Shown one piece after another: positions 1 to 7,779 of a stretch of 64,000 nt of DNA. Source of the stretch: JAAURB01 sp049647265. GTDB taxonomy: Bacteria; Cyanobacteriota; Cyanobacteriia; Cyanobacteriales; Microcoleaceae. The stretch lies in the NCBI GenBank assembly GCA_049647265.1, contig JBARXJ010000020.1:84328-148327 (forward strand), read 5' to 3'. The position numbers were made by a program, and so were the translations under genes. Positions within the stretch are counted from its first letter, which is position 1, and each line of letters starts with the position of its first letter. The notes under the pieces are model-generated. The model had not been told where the DNA came from and made no database searches. It saw nothing but the letters and a program-made list of their open reading frames with translations.

Positions 1-322
1 CTGTTCCCTGTAGAAATCCTTGATGGTTCAGGATGCAGTGAGCATTCGTGAAACTTGTAATTCAGGGTAGAGCGCAATCAGAGCAAATTACGAAAACATT
101 CAGTTTTAGGCTAAAATCATTATTAAAGGTGTGTCGGCAACTCACCAACTTCTCAGGGCTAGGTTAATAGAGCGCTCAATTTTTTCCCTATGAATGAATA
201 GGTAAACCTCAAATATCAATTTCATCATACATTTTTAACGCAAGTGATCTCTTGCGTTGATCACCATTGGATGCAAAAAAGTATCTATTTTGCTGCATGG
301 CGTAAATAATCTGGAGAAAAAT
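1..322. other. non-coding left edge
   Basis: No convincing gene is visible here. An open frame beginning with TTG at 257 runs into the first gene, but its first 22 codons lack a ribosome binding site and overlap a hairpin, so I treat them as 5' leader. The only clear structure is the inverted repeat at 237-258, listed separately. Confidence 0.5.
237..258. promoter_or_regulatory. perfect 8-bp inverted repeat ahead of first gene
   Basis: AACGCAAG and CTTGCGTT are separated by six bases and form a perfect hairpin 64 bases upstream of the ATG at 323. No T-run follows, so it looks more like a leader hairpin or operator than a terminator. Its function is unknown. Confidence 0.35.
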
Positions 323-1249
323 ATGCACATCGAAGACTTTAAAGACAAACCGAACCTCAAGTTTGGCTTAGAAGGCATTGCCAGTGACTTTATCCTCACC
401 GAAGAAATTCACGAAGTTTTGATTGCTTCATTCTATCTTGACGGCCCGATAGAGAAACAGTTTGATCTGCTTTCAGCTCAAGCTTTCTTAAGATTTCAAG
501 AAGACTATAAAACTGAGCTAGGAGAAGAACAACAATTTGAATATCTAGGCGTACAAACAGCGATTAAATTAATCGAACTTCGGGTTGAAATGCTTGAGTC
601 TTTCAAAGACCCAGTCATTCCTGGAGATGACCCAGCGGGTAAAATTTATCAGTATATGAAGCAGAAAAACTATCGATTCTTCACAGGCCCCGATGAATAC
701 AATATCGTTTACCTGGAAGGCATTAACGAAGACTTCAGCGAAAATTCCGACGCTCCCAATTGTTTCAATGACTTGCGGGTTGTATTGGCAGTCGAGGAAG
801 GTACTCCGGTTATTGTTGGAAAGTGGGAGGCAACCACTGAACCAGGATTTCATTATACTGACTATCCCATGAATGCAAAAGGTGCGGCTCGCATTGCTTT
901 TGATCAATATCGGGCTTGGCAAGTTGGAATTCATGGCCACTCCGAACCCCATGAAGCATTAATTCAAGTCGGTAATGTTACTGTTCATCGGGATTTTGAT
1001 CGAAGCATGACCCGTACCCATGACCGACTCGACGCAGGAAATTATTTCGGCATTAACCAACACTACGGTTATGACCATCCTCGTAATGATATTTATACTG
1101 CCAGTGCAGGCTGTTTAGTGGGTCGAAGTCGTCGGGGACACCGGGAGTTTATGAAGATTATTAAACAGGATCGTCGCTACCGAAACAACCCCAACTATGT
1201 GTTTTATTCCACAGTTATTGCTGGAGATGATTGGAAAAAAACAGTTTAG
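323..1249 (+). CDS. putative peptidoglycan-active protein (conserved cyanobacterial family)
   Basis: This 308-residue protein uses the ATG at 323 because GGAG lies seven bases upstream; an in-frame TTG at 257 is less likely. The N-terminal part (LLSAQAFLRFQEDY, then YLGVQTAIKLIE) resembles a peptidoglycan-binding-like helical module. The C-terminal part carries several His residues (VTVHRDF, NQHYGYDHP) and the motif SAGCLVGR followed by GHREFM, reminiscent of the Ser-x-Gly-Cys motif of cell-wall hydrolases and transpeptidases. From memory, cyanobacterial proteins annotated as peptidoglycan-binding share this C-terminal pattern. There is no signal peptide or membrane segment, so how it would reach the wall is unclear. 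The catalytic assignment is inference. Confidence 0.6.
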   Translation: MHIEDFKDKPNLKFGLEGIASDFILTEEIHEVLIASFYLDGPIEKQFDLLSAQAFLRFQEDYKTELGEEQQFEYLGVQTAIKLIELRVEMLESFKDPVIPGDDPAGKIYQYMKQKNYRFFTGPDEYNIVYLEGINEDFSENSDAPNCFNDLRVVLAVEEGTPVIVGKWEATTEPGFHYTDYPMNAKGAARIAFDQYRAWQVGIHGHSEPHEALIQVGNVTVHRDFDRSMTRTHDRLDAGNYFGINQHYGYDHPRNDIYTASAGCLVGRSRRGHREFMKIIKQDRRYRNNPNYVFYSTVIAGDDWKKTV

Positions 1250-1346
1250 TTTTCCGATATAGCCCCTTTAATAATAAAAAATACTCCCCTCTCCATTGTT
1301 AAACAGTCCCTTTGGGACACAGTTTCCCTCTCCAACCCCCTCCTGT

Positions 1347-1418
1347 CTATAGCGCTTGCGCGCATGGCTGACGCTAAGGTGCGCGTTCCTATAGCGCTGG
1401 CGCGCATGGCTTACGCTA
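1347..1418. repeat. tandem GC-rich 30-bp repeat
   Basis: Two near-identical copies lie at about 1347-1376 and 1389-1418. Each begins CTATAGCGCT and continues GCGCGCATGGCT then ACGCTAA, with only a few differences. The GC content contrasts with the AT-rich surroundings. Similar GCG-rich fragments appear near 13733 and 14411, which suggests a dispersed family. Confidence 0.7.
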
Positions 1419-1454
1419 AAGCGGCTGTGCATTGCCGCAGGGTCGCACCGCAAC

Positions 1455-1556
1455 CTCCCCCTGCAAGGGGGAGACCATTCGTTCCCTCTCCTAAAAGGAG
1501 AGGGCTAGGGAGAGGTGAGAGGGTTAGGGAGAGGTGAGAGAGGCTGGGGGAGAGGT
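1455..1556. repeat. paired perfect hairpins plus purine tandem repeats
   Basis: CTCCCCCT/AGGGGGAG (1455-1473, 3-base loop) and CCCTCTCCT/AGGAGAGGG (1484-1504, 3-base loop) are perfect hairpins. They are followed by copies of GGGAGAGGTGAGAG at 1508 and 1527 and a degenerate third from about 1547. This is typical of dispersed intergenic repeats. The spacer 1250-1688 holds no gene; an open frame through the repeats on the minus strand is an artefact. Confidence 0.65.
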
Positions 1557-1688
1557 CACAGTTCACGCTTGATGCAAGCTGTCTTGTGCTGCTGTGACTT
1601 CGTCAAAAGTAAATATTTCCCGACTTTAAAATAGCCCTGAGGACAAAGGGGGGCAGTTTTTGAATATCGTGCTGCAAAGGAGTTAATA

Positions 1689-2489
1689 ATGTCTAAATAT
1701 GCTTTTGTTGTTGCAATTAGTGAATATAAATATTCTTCTAATAATCTTCCAGGAGTGAAAGAAGATCTTCCGACAATTTTACCTGTATTATCCAGCTATG
1801 GTTTTGATAATATCGAAGTCATTCAGGATGAAAACGCAACTCAGGAAAATATTATTCAGGGATTAAAGAGTTTAGTGAAAGATAAGCAACCCGGAGATGT
1901 TTGTGTTTTCTATTTTTCGGGTCATGGTCATCTTCTACGTCCAGATTACCCCGGAAATAACGACCCAGATGGACGAGATGAAGCTTTAGTTCCTTATGAA
2001 TGCGTTTTACCTTCTCTAATTCTTGATAATTGGTTAGGGGAATTCTTTGAACATTCAATTCCAGAGGGAGTAACATTCTGGGGATTGTATGATTGTTGCT
2101 ACAGTGGAGATATTTCTAAGGATGTTCTTCTTCCAGATGAACAAGAAAAAACGCTCAAAACTGAAGATATTGTGATTGATTCGCCACCTCAAATTCCCAA
2201 ACCCAGTCAAGCTAAAAACACTAAAGCGTTAATTATAGATGGAAAATTAAACAATACATTTCATTTCGGTGCAGCAATGGAATATGAAAAAGCCATTTGT
2301 AAGAGGATTAATGGAAAATCACGTAGTGTATTTACCTGGGCGATCGCAGAAGTCTTGAAAGAAGCACCAGAACTAACCATTCAAGAATTTGAAGAACAAG
2401 TAATTAAGAAAGTGGCTGAAGTCACGCGAGCACATACTCCCAAGCTAACAGTTGCAGCAGATTATACAATAAAAAGAATCTTCAGTTAA
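1689..2489 (+). CDS. caspase-like (peptidase C14, metacaspase/orthocaspase) protein
   Basis: This 266-residue protein is a single caspase-fold domain with almost nothing else attached. The N-terminal strand is KYAFVVAISEY. The catalytic His is H79 in YFSGHGHL and the catalytic Cys is C137 in YDCCYSGD, where Tyr replaces the usual His after the Cys. The family cleaves after basic residues and is linked in cyanobacteria to regulated death or stress processing; the substrate here is unknown. AAGGAG about eight bases upstream supports the ATG. It converges on the EAD10-like and trypsin-like genes, fitting the effector-peptidase clusters described in bacterial conflict systems. Without a fused sensor domain it would need a partner for activation. 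Confidence 0.85.
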   Translation: MSKYAFVVAISEYKYSSNNLPGVKEDLPTILPVLSSYGFDNIEVIQDENATQENIIQGLKSLVKDKQPGDVCVFYFSGHGHLLRPDYPGNNDPDGRDEALVPYECVLPSLILDNWLGEFFEHSIPEGVTFWGLYDCCYSGDISKDVLLPDEQEKTLKTEDIVIDSPPQIPKPSQAKNTKALIIDGKLNNTFHFGAAMEYEKAICKRINGKSRSVFTWAIAEVLKEAPELTIQEFEEQVIKKVAEVTRAHTPKLTVAADYTIKRIFS

Positions 2490-2586
2490 CTGGGGTCTAA
2501 TCAGCAGAGTAAAAAGCACAACAACAGCGCTGGGTTGAATCTCCGAAGCCGAGTAAACATTCATTCACAGATAAAGTGTTAAGGGA

Positions 2587-2961
2587 TTACTGATTGTGTT
2601 GACGGGGTTGTTGAGGAGAAGCTTCATGATATTGAATTGTACCAGAACCTGATAGATTCGTGATTGTACCTCCTGAAATATTAAAAGTATTTTGTGTGCT
2701 TGAAGCTTTAACTTCATCAAGTTGTTCTCGAATAGATTGAACTAGCGCTTGAATAGCAGTTTCATCCCACTGAGGATAAATGCGATCGCCAATATGAATT
2801 TCTTTCCCTTCACCAACAGAGACGTTATATTTACCCAGTTGTTGAAGAGAATCGCGATCGCTATCCTGGAGGAGTTGACGTAATATTTCTATGTCATCAT
2901 TGTTCCATTGACCAGATACAATTTGTTGTATAATTGAGTTCATTTGAGTAGTTTTTTTCAT
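2587..2961 (-). CDS. small EAD10-like effector-associated protein with Gly/Ser-Ile tail motif
   Basis: This protein has 124 residues. Residues 8-80 form a small mostly helical unit ending in GKYNVSVGEGKEIHIGDRIY, which I recognise as the effector-associated domain type (EAD10-like) that links peptidase effectors to sensors in cyanobacterial conflict systems. A short coil follows, then a motif at 91-115 (FNISGGTITNLSGSG, then I-x-Y-x-EAS) that recurs in the pentapeptide protein at 5069-7060 with 17 of 25 identical residues. The gene starts 15 bases after the trypsin-like gene ends, so the two are probably cotranscribed. Both possible starts (M1, M7) lack a strong ribosome binding site. The EAD assignment is from memory and needs a profile search. 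Confidence 0.6.
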   Translation of the reverse strand: MKKTTQMNSIIQQIVSGQWNNDDIEILRQLLQDSDRDSLQQLGKYNVSVGEGKEIHIGDRIYPQWDETAIQALVQSIREQLDEVKASSTQNTFNISGGTITNLSGSGTIQYHEASPQQPRQHNQ

Positions 2962-2976
2962 CAGATTAAGTTTTCT

Positions 2977-4890
2977 TTAGTAAAAGAAACCCGGATTACT
3001 GTAATGAATATGCTTATCAATTTTTCTGTATTCAGGTTTTTTGTTAGTAATTTCTCCTTGATTTAACTGTGTTTTAGGCTTGGGTAAGAATTCCTCAATA
3101 AATGTTTTAAGTGTAGATTTGGATATTTGATTATCTTCTTCATTCCTGACATTAGGTTGTTCACTCCATTCTGTTTTTACCTTTTGATGTAAATCTTCTA
3201 CTATTTTGTGTATGAGTACTCCTTGCTGAGATTGAGAGGGAATAATTGCTCCGTTATGCAAAGCGACCAATTGCCATTGTTGATTAAACACCGGACTGCC
3301 GGATGAACTAAAGTCGGCATCCGCCTCATAAATCACATATTTGTCAGATAGCAATAATGTCCAATTACTAGAAACCACAACTTCTTTACATCTCCCTTTC
3401 GGATGTTGGATAATATTAACAGGTTCACCCTCTCTGGCTCTCTGTTTCAAAATATCTAGAATCAGTTCAATCAATTCATCTTCATTAATTGGTAGTGTTT
3501 CAGTATCACCCTTCTGAATGGCTTCAACAACTTGAGAAGTAGATAGATTTAGGTTAGATGCAGGAGCCAATTTTTTCCAAACATCACTGCTATAATTTTT
3601 CTCTAAATTAGTGATGATATTGAGGGGTGTATCTTTGATTTTTTCTAGGGCGTTGAGTTCCTCCTGACTAATTCCTAGCTCTTCTATATTACCAGTATTA
3701 ACTTTTTCTAAAATGTCACAAATATTGGTCTCTAAAAATTTTTTCAAAGCGGAGCTAACTGAATTATTGGAATTTTCGATCAACTTATAAATCGAGGCTG
3801 TTGATCTCTTTAAAAAAGCGAGGATTATATTGTCCTTCTCTTTTTTATCTTTCTGCTCTTCATAAATCCTTTCTATAGCACACTTAAGCTTATCATCTGA
3901 TAATTTCCAATTATTGATTTTATTCTCAATGTTAGGATCTGTCTCTTTACCCAAAAGAAAACTGTGACGATTAAAATCTTGATGTTCACGCAGAGAAGGG
4001 AAAATTAATTGATCATCACGAGTCATAGGAATCCAGCCAAAGACTGCACCTGCTCTTCCTACATAATTAGAATATTTACCCTCAGGTTCATTGTTTAGTT
4101 CCAACAGTGCATAATCTAACTCTTGACTGAAAGCTAATATATTTTTGACCTTATATTTTATCGGTTCAGTTTTCCGACCCATTAAATCATATTCATATCC
4201 AAATTCAACTTGATAATCTCCGACAATTTGTAAATCATCGGGGCTATTTGGTTTTTTTATTTCTTTAATCACCTCTACACTGGGAAGAGCATGATAAGCA
4301 GTTAACAAGTGATTGTATCCTACTAGAAAACCGGTCGCAATGGGGAATCTCCTCTGAGCCATGAGTTCAGAGACTTTATTGCGGTTATCATTAGACTTTA
4401 AAAATTCATGTAAAGGTTTCCTTCTGTCATCTAAAAGATCAGCTAAAGATCTTTCTTCGTCAACTCCATTATCAAGTGAATTATTGATCATCTCTTCAAG
4501 ATCAGCAACCGTTAGGGATTGTCCTGATTCTTGACTGGCGGTCTCATATAGCTTTTTGACGATGAATTGACTGGCTGCTGAGGTATACTGAACAGTTAAT
4601 TGACAAACTGCTTGACCGCGCCGAATACCGACTTCTAAAAACCGAAAGGGCAAGAAGTCTGGCTCATTGAATACTGTGCTGATCCGTTCTTGTGCTAAGC
4701 TACGTTGGGCTAAACGAGATATAATTATTTCAACTAATTTCTGAGATTCAATTGGATGATAATCTGGGGTGTTATTTAAATTGAAATCAGGATTCAAGAC
4801 GTTGCCTGTTCGACAAACCCAGTCTTCTCCGACTAACTTACACCATCTCGTCATACCAGTTGCTTGCATAAAATTAATTGCTGTTTTCAT
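2977..4890 (-). CDS. trypsin-like serine protease with large helical insert
   Basis: This 637-residue protein has a unique N-terminal region (1-180) and then a trypsin-fold domain. The His box is GFLVGYNHLLTAYHAL (H200), the Asp box is ELDYALLEL (D259) and the Ser box is DFSSSGSPVF (S530). About 270 residues separate Asp and Ser; much of this is charged and helical, including a Lys/Glu-rich stretch near 345-355. Trypsin folds usually need well under 120 residues there. No signal peptide is seen, so it is probably cytoplasmic. It heads a two-gene unit with the EAD10-like gene. The triad looks intact, so it should be an active effector; the insert may hold it inactive or bind a partner. Substrate unknown. 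Confidence 0.75.
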   Translation of the reverse strand: MKTAINFMQATGMTRWCKLVGEDWVCRTGNVLNPDFNLNNTPDYHPIESQKLVEIIISRLAQRSLAQERISTVFNEPDFLPFRFLEVGIRRGQAVCQLTVQYTSAASQFIVKKLYETASQESGQSLTVADLEEMINNSLDNGVDEERSLADLLDDRRKPLHEFLKSNDNRNKVSELMAQRRFPIATGFLVGYNHLLTAYHALPSVEVIKEIKKPNSPDDLQIVGDYQVEFGYEYDLMGRKTEPIKYKVKNILAFSQELDYALLELNNEPEGKYSNYVGRAGAVFGWIPMTRDDQLIFPSLREHQDFNRHSFLLGKETDPNIENKINNWKLSDDKLKCAIERIYEEQKDKKEKDNIILAFLKRSTASIYKLIENSNNSVSSALKKFLETNICDILEKVNTGNIEELGISQEELNALEKIKDTPLNIITNLEKNYSSDVWKKLAPASNLNLSTSQVVEAIQKGDTETLPINEDELIELILDILKQRAREGEPVNIIQHPKGRCKEVVVSSNWTLLLSDKYVIYEADADFSSSGSPVFNQQWQLVALHNGAIIPSQSQQGVLIHKIVEDLHQKVKTEWSEQPNVRNEEDNQISKSTLKTFIEEFLPKPKTQLNQGEITNKKPEYRKIDKHIHYSNPGFFY

Positions 4891-5068
4891 AAAGATTTAA
4901 GGTTTTAAGGGGATAATATACGACAATTATTAATCTAATTCATTGTATTCAGTAGCAATCCGGACAGAAATTCTCAAAAGAGGAATTTATAAAAATTAAA
5001 AATTATTAATATTTTTTAATATAAAAGACGATTGACCTAACTGTTAATTTTTTTTTCAACTACAGATA
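4891..5068. promoter_or_regulatory. AT-rich divergent intergenic region
   Basis: These 178 bases separate the divergent protease/EAD-like unit (minus) and the pentapeptide gene (plus). The sequence is very AT-rich, with runs such as ATTAATATTTTTTAATATAA, so several weak -10 like boxes exist and none stands out. Any shared promoter control of the two sides must lie here. Confidence 0.35.
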
Positions 5069-7060
5069 ATGAATAAGGGAAACAGGAATGCTAATAAAGT
5101 TATTAGAGGTAGAAAACTTACTCAAAAAAAATTACTAGAAAACTTACAAAATATCAGGGCAGGGCTGACTTACTTCGATGCAATTATCTTACACATTTTA
5201 GTTCTGCTTTTACTATTTATAGCAAGCGGATTACTAAGCTTAATCAATAGTTTAATCTCGATCAACCTCTTATTTCCTTATCAACAGTCTTGGATTCACC
5301 ATCTTTGTTCTTTCATTATTATTTGTGTATGGACATTTATTATCGTCAAAAGAAAATTAAATTCAGCTTTCTTATTTGCAATAATAACGATATTTTTTAT
5401 TATTGTAACCTTGATTTTTGGAGAAGTTTTAGATAAAAGTATGGGCTGGCATTATTTAGAAACTCCAGTCACTTTTTTCAGTATTATGGCAATAATTATA
5501 TACTTTCCAGCTTCATTGATAGGATTTTTTATTACAAATTTTGCAACAAGATTATACTCTTTTATATCTCTAAAAAAAGTATGGTTAAAATCTAAGTTAT
5601 TTTGTTATTTTATAACCTGCTTATTTATTGTTTTTACAAGTTATTTTTCTGTTTTTTTTAAAGGAGTAGATAATAAAACTTTGTCGGAACACATAATATC
5701 TCCACAGTCTGAGTTGCAAGCAAGGTTAGCTATACTTTTTTTCAGTTCTATGTGGAGTATAATATTTGTTTATGCTAGCCTGAGTCAACAAGCTTGTAAA
5801 AACTTAAATTTTATTCAAGTCTGGGCAGCTATTATTAGTTCTTGGAGAGGAACTTCTTTCTATAATCTAGATCTGAGTAATATCAACTTCAGAAATTCAA
5901 AACTAGCCAATACAGATCTAAGAGCAAAAAAACTCTACAGAACTTGTTTGCAAGGCGTAACAGGACTAGAAAGAGCCAGAGTTGATAACCGCTATTTGGA
6001 CTTAGAAAACCCTAAAGTACGACAATTACTGACTCAAGCATACTCCGAAGATCAAGATTTTAGCCATATTAACCTGAAAGGTGCTTACCTACAAAATGCT
6101 GAGATGCGAGGGTTTAATCTAACCGATACAGAACTCACAGGAGCCGATCTTAAAGGTGCAGATTTACGAGGTAGCTTACTGATTCGGACACAAGTTGTAG
6201 GAGTGGATTTTACCCAGGCTAAGCTAACAGGATGCTGCATCAAAGACTGGAGTGTGAATGATCAAACTAATTTTACTGAAGTTGAATGTGATTATGTTTA
6301 TTATGATCTCGATGAACAGGGTCAACCCATTAGACGTGTTCCTTTAGATCGCAACTTTGAACCCAGAGAATTTGAAGCGCTTTATCAGGAAGTTGAGAAT
6401 GTGATTGAGTTAATTTTAAAGGAGGGAGAAAACTGGAAAGCGGTTGCATTTGGTCTGGATAAACTCCAGTTTGACAATGAAGATTTAGGACTCGAATTCA
6501 AAGGTATTGAACGACGAGGCGATCGCTTAGTGGTTAAGGTTTCCTATAATGAAGATTATCCCAGGGAACAAGTGGAACGACAACTCAATACAGCCATTAC
6601 AGAGATGAAGAATCAACTGGTTGCTAAGGAAGAACAGATTAACCTGCTATTGGGAGTGACGAACCAGCAAGCAACTGCCCTGGCTAACCTCAGTCAAAAA
6701 CCCTTCGGAAATCACTTTACTATCACTGGAGGAACTATTTCCAATATTTCGGGTTCTGGTAGGATCGAATATACAGAAGCCTCTAACCAACTGCGGAATT
6801 TAGTTAGTGAAGATAATCCTACTGAAGCTTCAACCCTGGCAGAACGTTTCTTGAGTCAGCTTGCTAGAGGTGTTGCTCCCACTCAGGACACTCAAGCAGA
6901 ACTGATTGAGAAAGTTCTCTTGGCAGAAGCAAATCAGGAGGTTTTCTTCCGGAAATTTCTGATAGAAAGAGGTCAGCAAATTATTGACAGCCTTCCAGCA
7001 GGCGCAATCTCTATCGCCTTTAAAAATGCAATCGCTCATTTTAACTCTATCCAATCATAA
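5069..7060 (+). CDS. membrane-anchored pentapeptide-repeat protein with EAD-shared motif
   Basis: In this 663-residue protein, residues about 35-240 hold five or six membrane segments. Residues about 265-400 are pentapeptide repeats (A/D-L/F pattern, for example LKGADLRGSLL). A helical region (440-540) follows, then the motif FTITGGTISNISGSG at 548-572 and a helical tail to 663. The motif matches the tail of the small EAD-like protein encoded at 2587-2961, implying that the two proteins interact or polymerise together. Pentapeptide solenoids are usually binding scaffolds, so this protein could tether the peptidase system to the membrane. The membrane part uses AT-rich codons. There is no clear ribosome binding site before the ATG. 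Confidence 0.7.
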   Translation: MNKGNRNANKVIRGRKLTQKKLLENLQNIRAGLTYFDAIILHILVLLLLFIASGLLSLINSLISINLLFPYQQSWIHHLCSFIIICVWTFIIVKRKLNSAFLFAIITIFFIIVTLIFGEVLDKSMGWHYLETPVTFFSIMAIIIYFPASLIGFFITNFATRLYSFISLKKVWLKSKLFCYFITCLFIVFTSYFSVFFKGVDNKTLSEHIISPQSELQARLAILFFSSMWSIIFVYASLSQQACKNLNFIQVWAAIISSWRGTSFYNLDLSNINFRNSKLANTDLRAKKLYRTCLQGVTGLERARVDNRYLDLENPKVRQLLTQAYSEDQDFSHINLKGAYLQNAEMRGFNLTDTELTGADLKGADLRGSLLIRTQVVGVDFTQAKLTGCCIKDWSVNDQTNFTEVECDYVYYDLDEQGQPIRRVPLDRNFEPREFEALYQEVENVIELILKEGENWKAVAFGLDKLQFDNEDLGLEFKGIERRGDRLVVKVSYNEDYPREQVERQLNTAITEMKNQLVAKEEQINLLLGVTNQQATALANLSQKPFGNHFTITGGTISNISGSGRIEYTEASNQLRNLVSEDNPTEASTLAERFLSQLARGVAPTQDTQAELIEKVLLAEANQEVFFRKFLIERGQQIIDSLPAGAISIAFKNAIAHFNSIQS

Positions 7061-7143
7061 AGCGTTGCGCCTTAGGTAATTAGCTAAATTTATAGTATAG
7101 TCATGGGGCATGATTCACGATAGAAGTATTGACAAAAACAATA

Positions 7144-7260
7144 ATGTATGATTTCCAGTTGTTATCAGAAACAAAAATTTTAGATTGGCTCTTTGTCTTG
7201 GGTTATCTTAGTATTACTGTTTTTATTATGTGGCAAGTTTTCAATACGAAACCCCGGTAA
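7144..7260 (+). CDS. possible 38-residue single-span membrane microprotein
   Basis: ATG at 7144 to TAA at 7260 encodes 38 residues: a short polar N terminus, a hydrophobic helix (WLFVLGYLSITVFIMW) and a basic end (NTKPR). That layout is typical of the tiny single-span subunits of cyanobacterial photosynthetic or NDH complexes, but I cannot match it to a named one. No ribosome binding site is evident, so the call rests on the amino acid pattern alone. Confidence 0.4.
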   Translation: MYDFQLLSETKILDWLFVLGYLSITVFIMWQVFNTKPR

Positions 7261-7366
7261 TAGCAAAGAATAGAAAGAGAATATTGCCCCATTCTTTTGG
7301 GTTTTGATATTAATTAATCCCAACTCAGAGAGTTAAGAAATCTTCTCAAATAGCCAAACAAACTAA

Positions 7367-7420
7367 AGCGGCTAGACTAACTAACCGCTCAAAAATTCCT
7401 CACACCACTTACACAGGAAT
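7367..7420 (+). ncRNA. Yfr1-like small RNA candidate 1
   Basis: A strong stem-loop (AGCGGCTAG/CTAACCGCT, one mismatch, 5-base loop, 7367-7389) is followed by ATTCCTCACAC (7395-7405). That is ten of eleven bases of the ACUCCUCACAC motif of cyanobacterial Yfr1. A second hairpin ATTCCT/AGGAAT (7395-7420) could mask the motif. No clear T-run follows. The identification is tentative. Confidence 0.3.
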
Positions 7421-7468
7421 GAAATTTTGTATTAAATTCTAGATAAATCGTATGTTTCTTTTTCAGAA

Positions 7469-7543
7469 AGGACACCGGCGACTGGCCGTGTTTCGTCTCG
7501 GTGTCCTAACTGGTTCGCTCCTCACACGCTTGTCAATTTAGCG
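7469..7543 (+). ncRNA. Yfr1-like small RNA candidate 2
   Basis: A perfect 9-bp stem (AGGACACCG at 7469-7477, CGGTGTCCT at 7499-7507) precedes an unpaired stretch containing GCTCCTCACAC (7517-7527), again ten of eleven bases of the Yfr1 core. A weak CGCT/AGCG stem (7527-7543) follows. The order hairpin, CUCCUCACAC, hairpin is that of Yfr1, but there is no T-run. The rest of the 7061-7779 spacer holds only the microprotein and a short palindrome AGCTGA-TT-TCAGCT. Confidence 0.35.
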
Positions 7544-7779
7544 AATAAAGCCTATTCTTGTCAATACTTTCTTGAAAGTTTTTTGTAAATAACTTATTAA
7601 ATCCTTACTGTGAGCTGATTTCAGCTATCGGCAAACTTAATAATACAAATCATTCCACAAAACATCAATCCCCAGGATAAGCCTCTCGAATGTTGTAAAA
7701 AACTGTATTGTACATAACAAAAGATTAAGAGAGAAGTTGAAACAATTAGGTAGTTCAATGATTAAACCGATATGATCGC

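Noticed and set aside
1268..1453. 61-codon minus-strand frame in the repeat spacer
   Set aside because: It consists of the tandem repeat translated; the repeated SVSHAR wording reflects DNA repeats.
7690..7715. Possible NtcA site upstream of the Amt-kinase gene
   Set aside because: GTA is followed after eight bases by TAT, not TAC, and no -10 box lies at the required distance.
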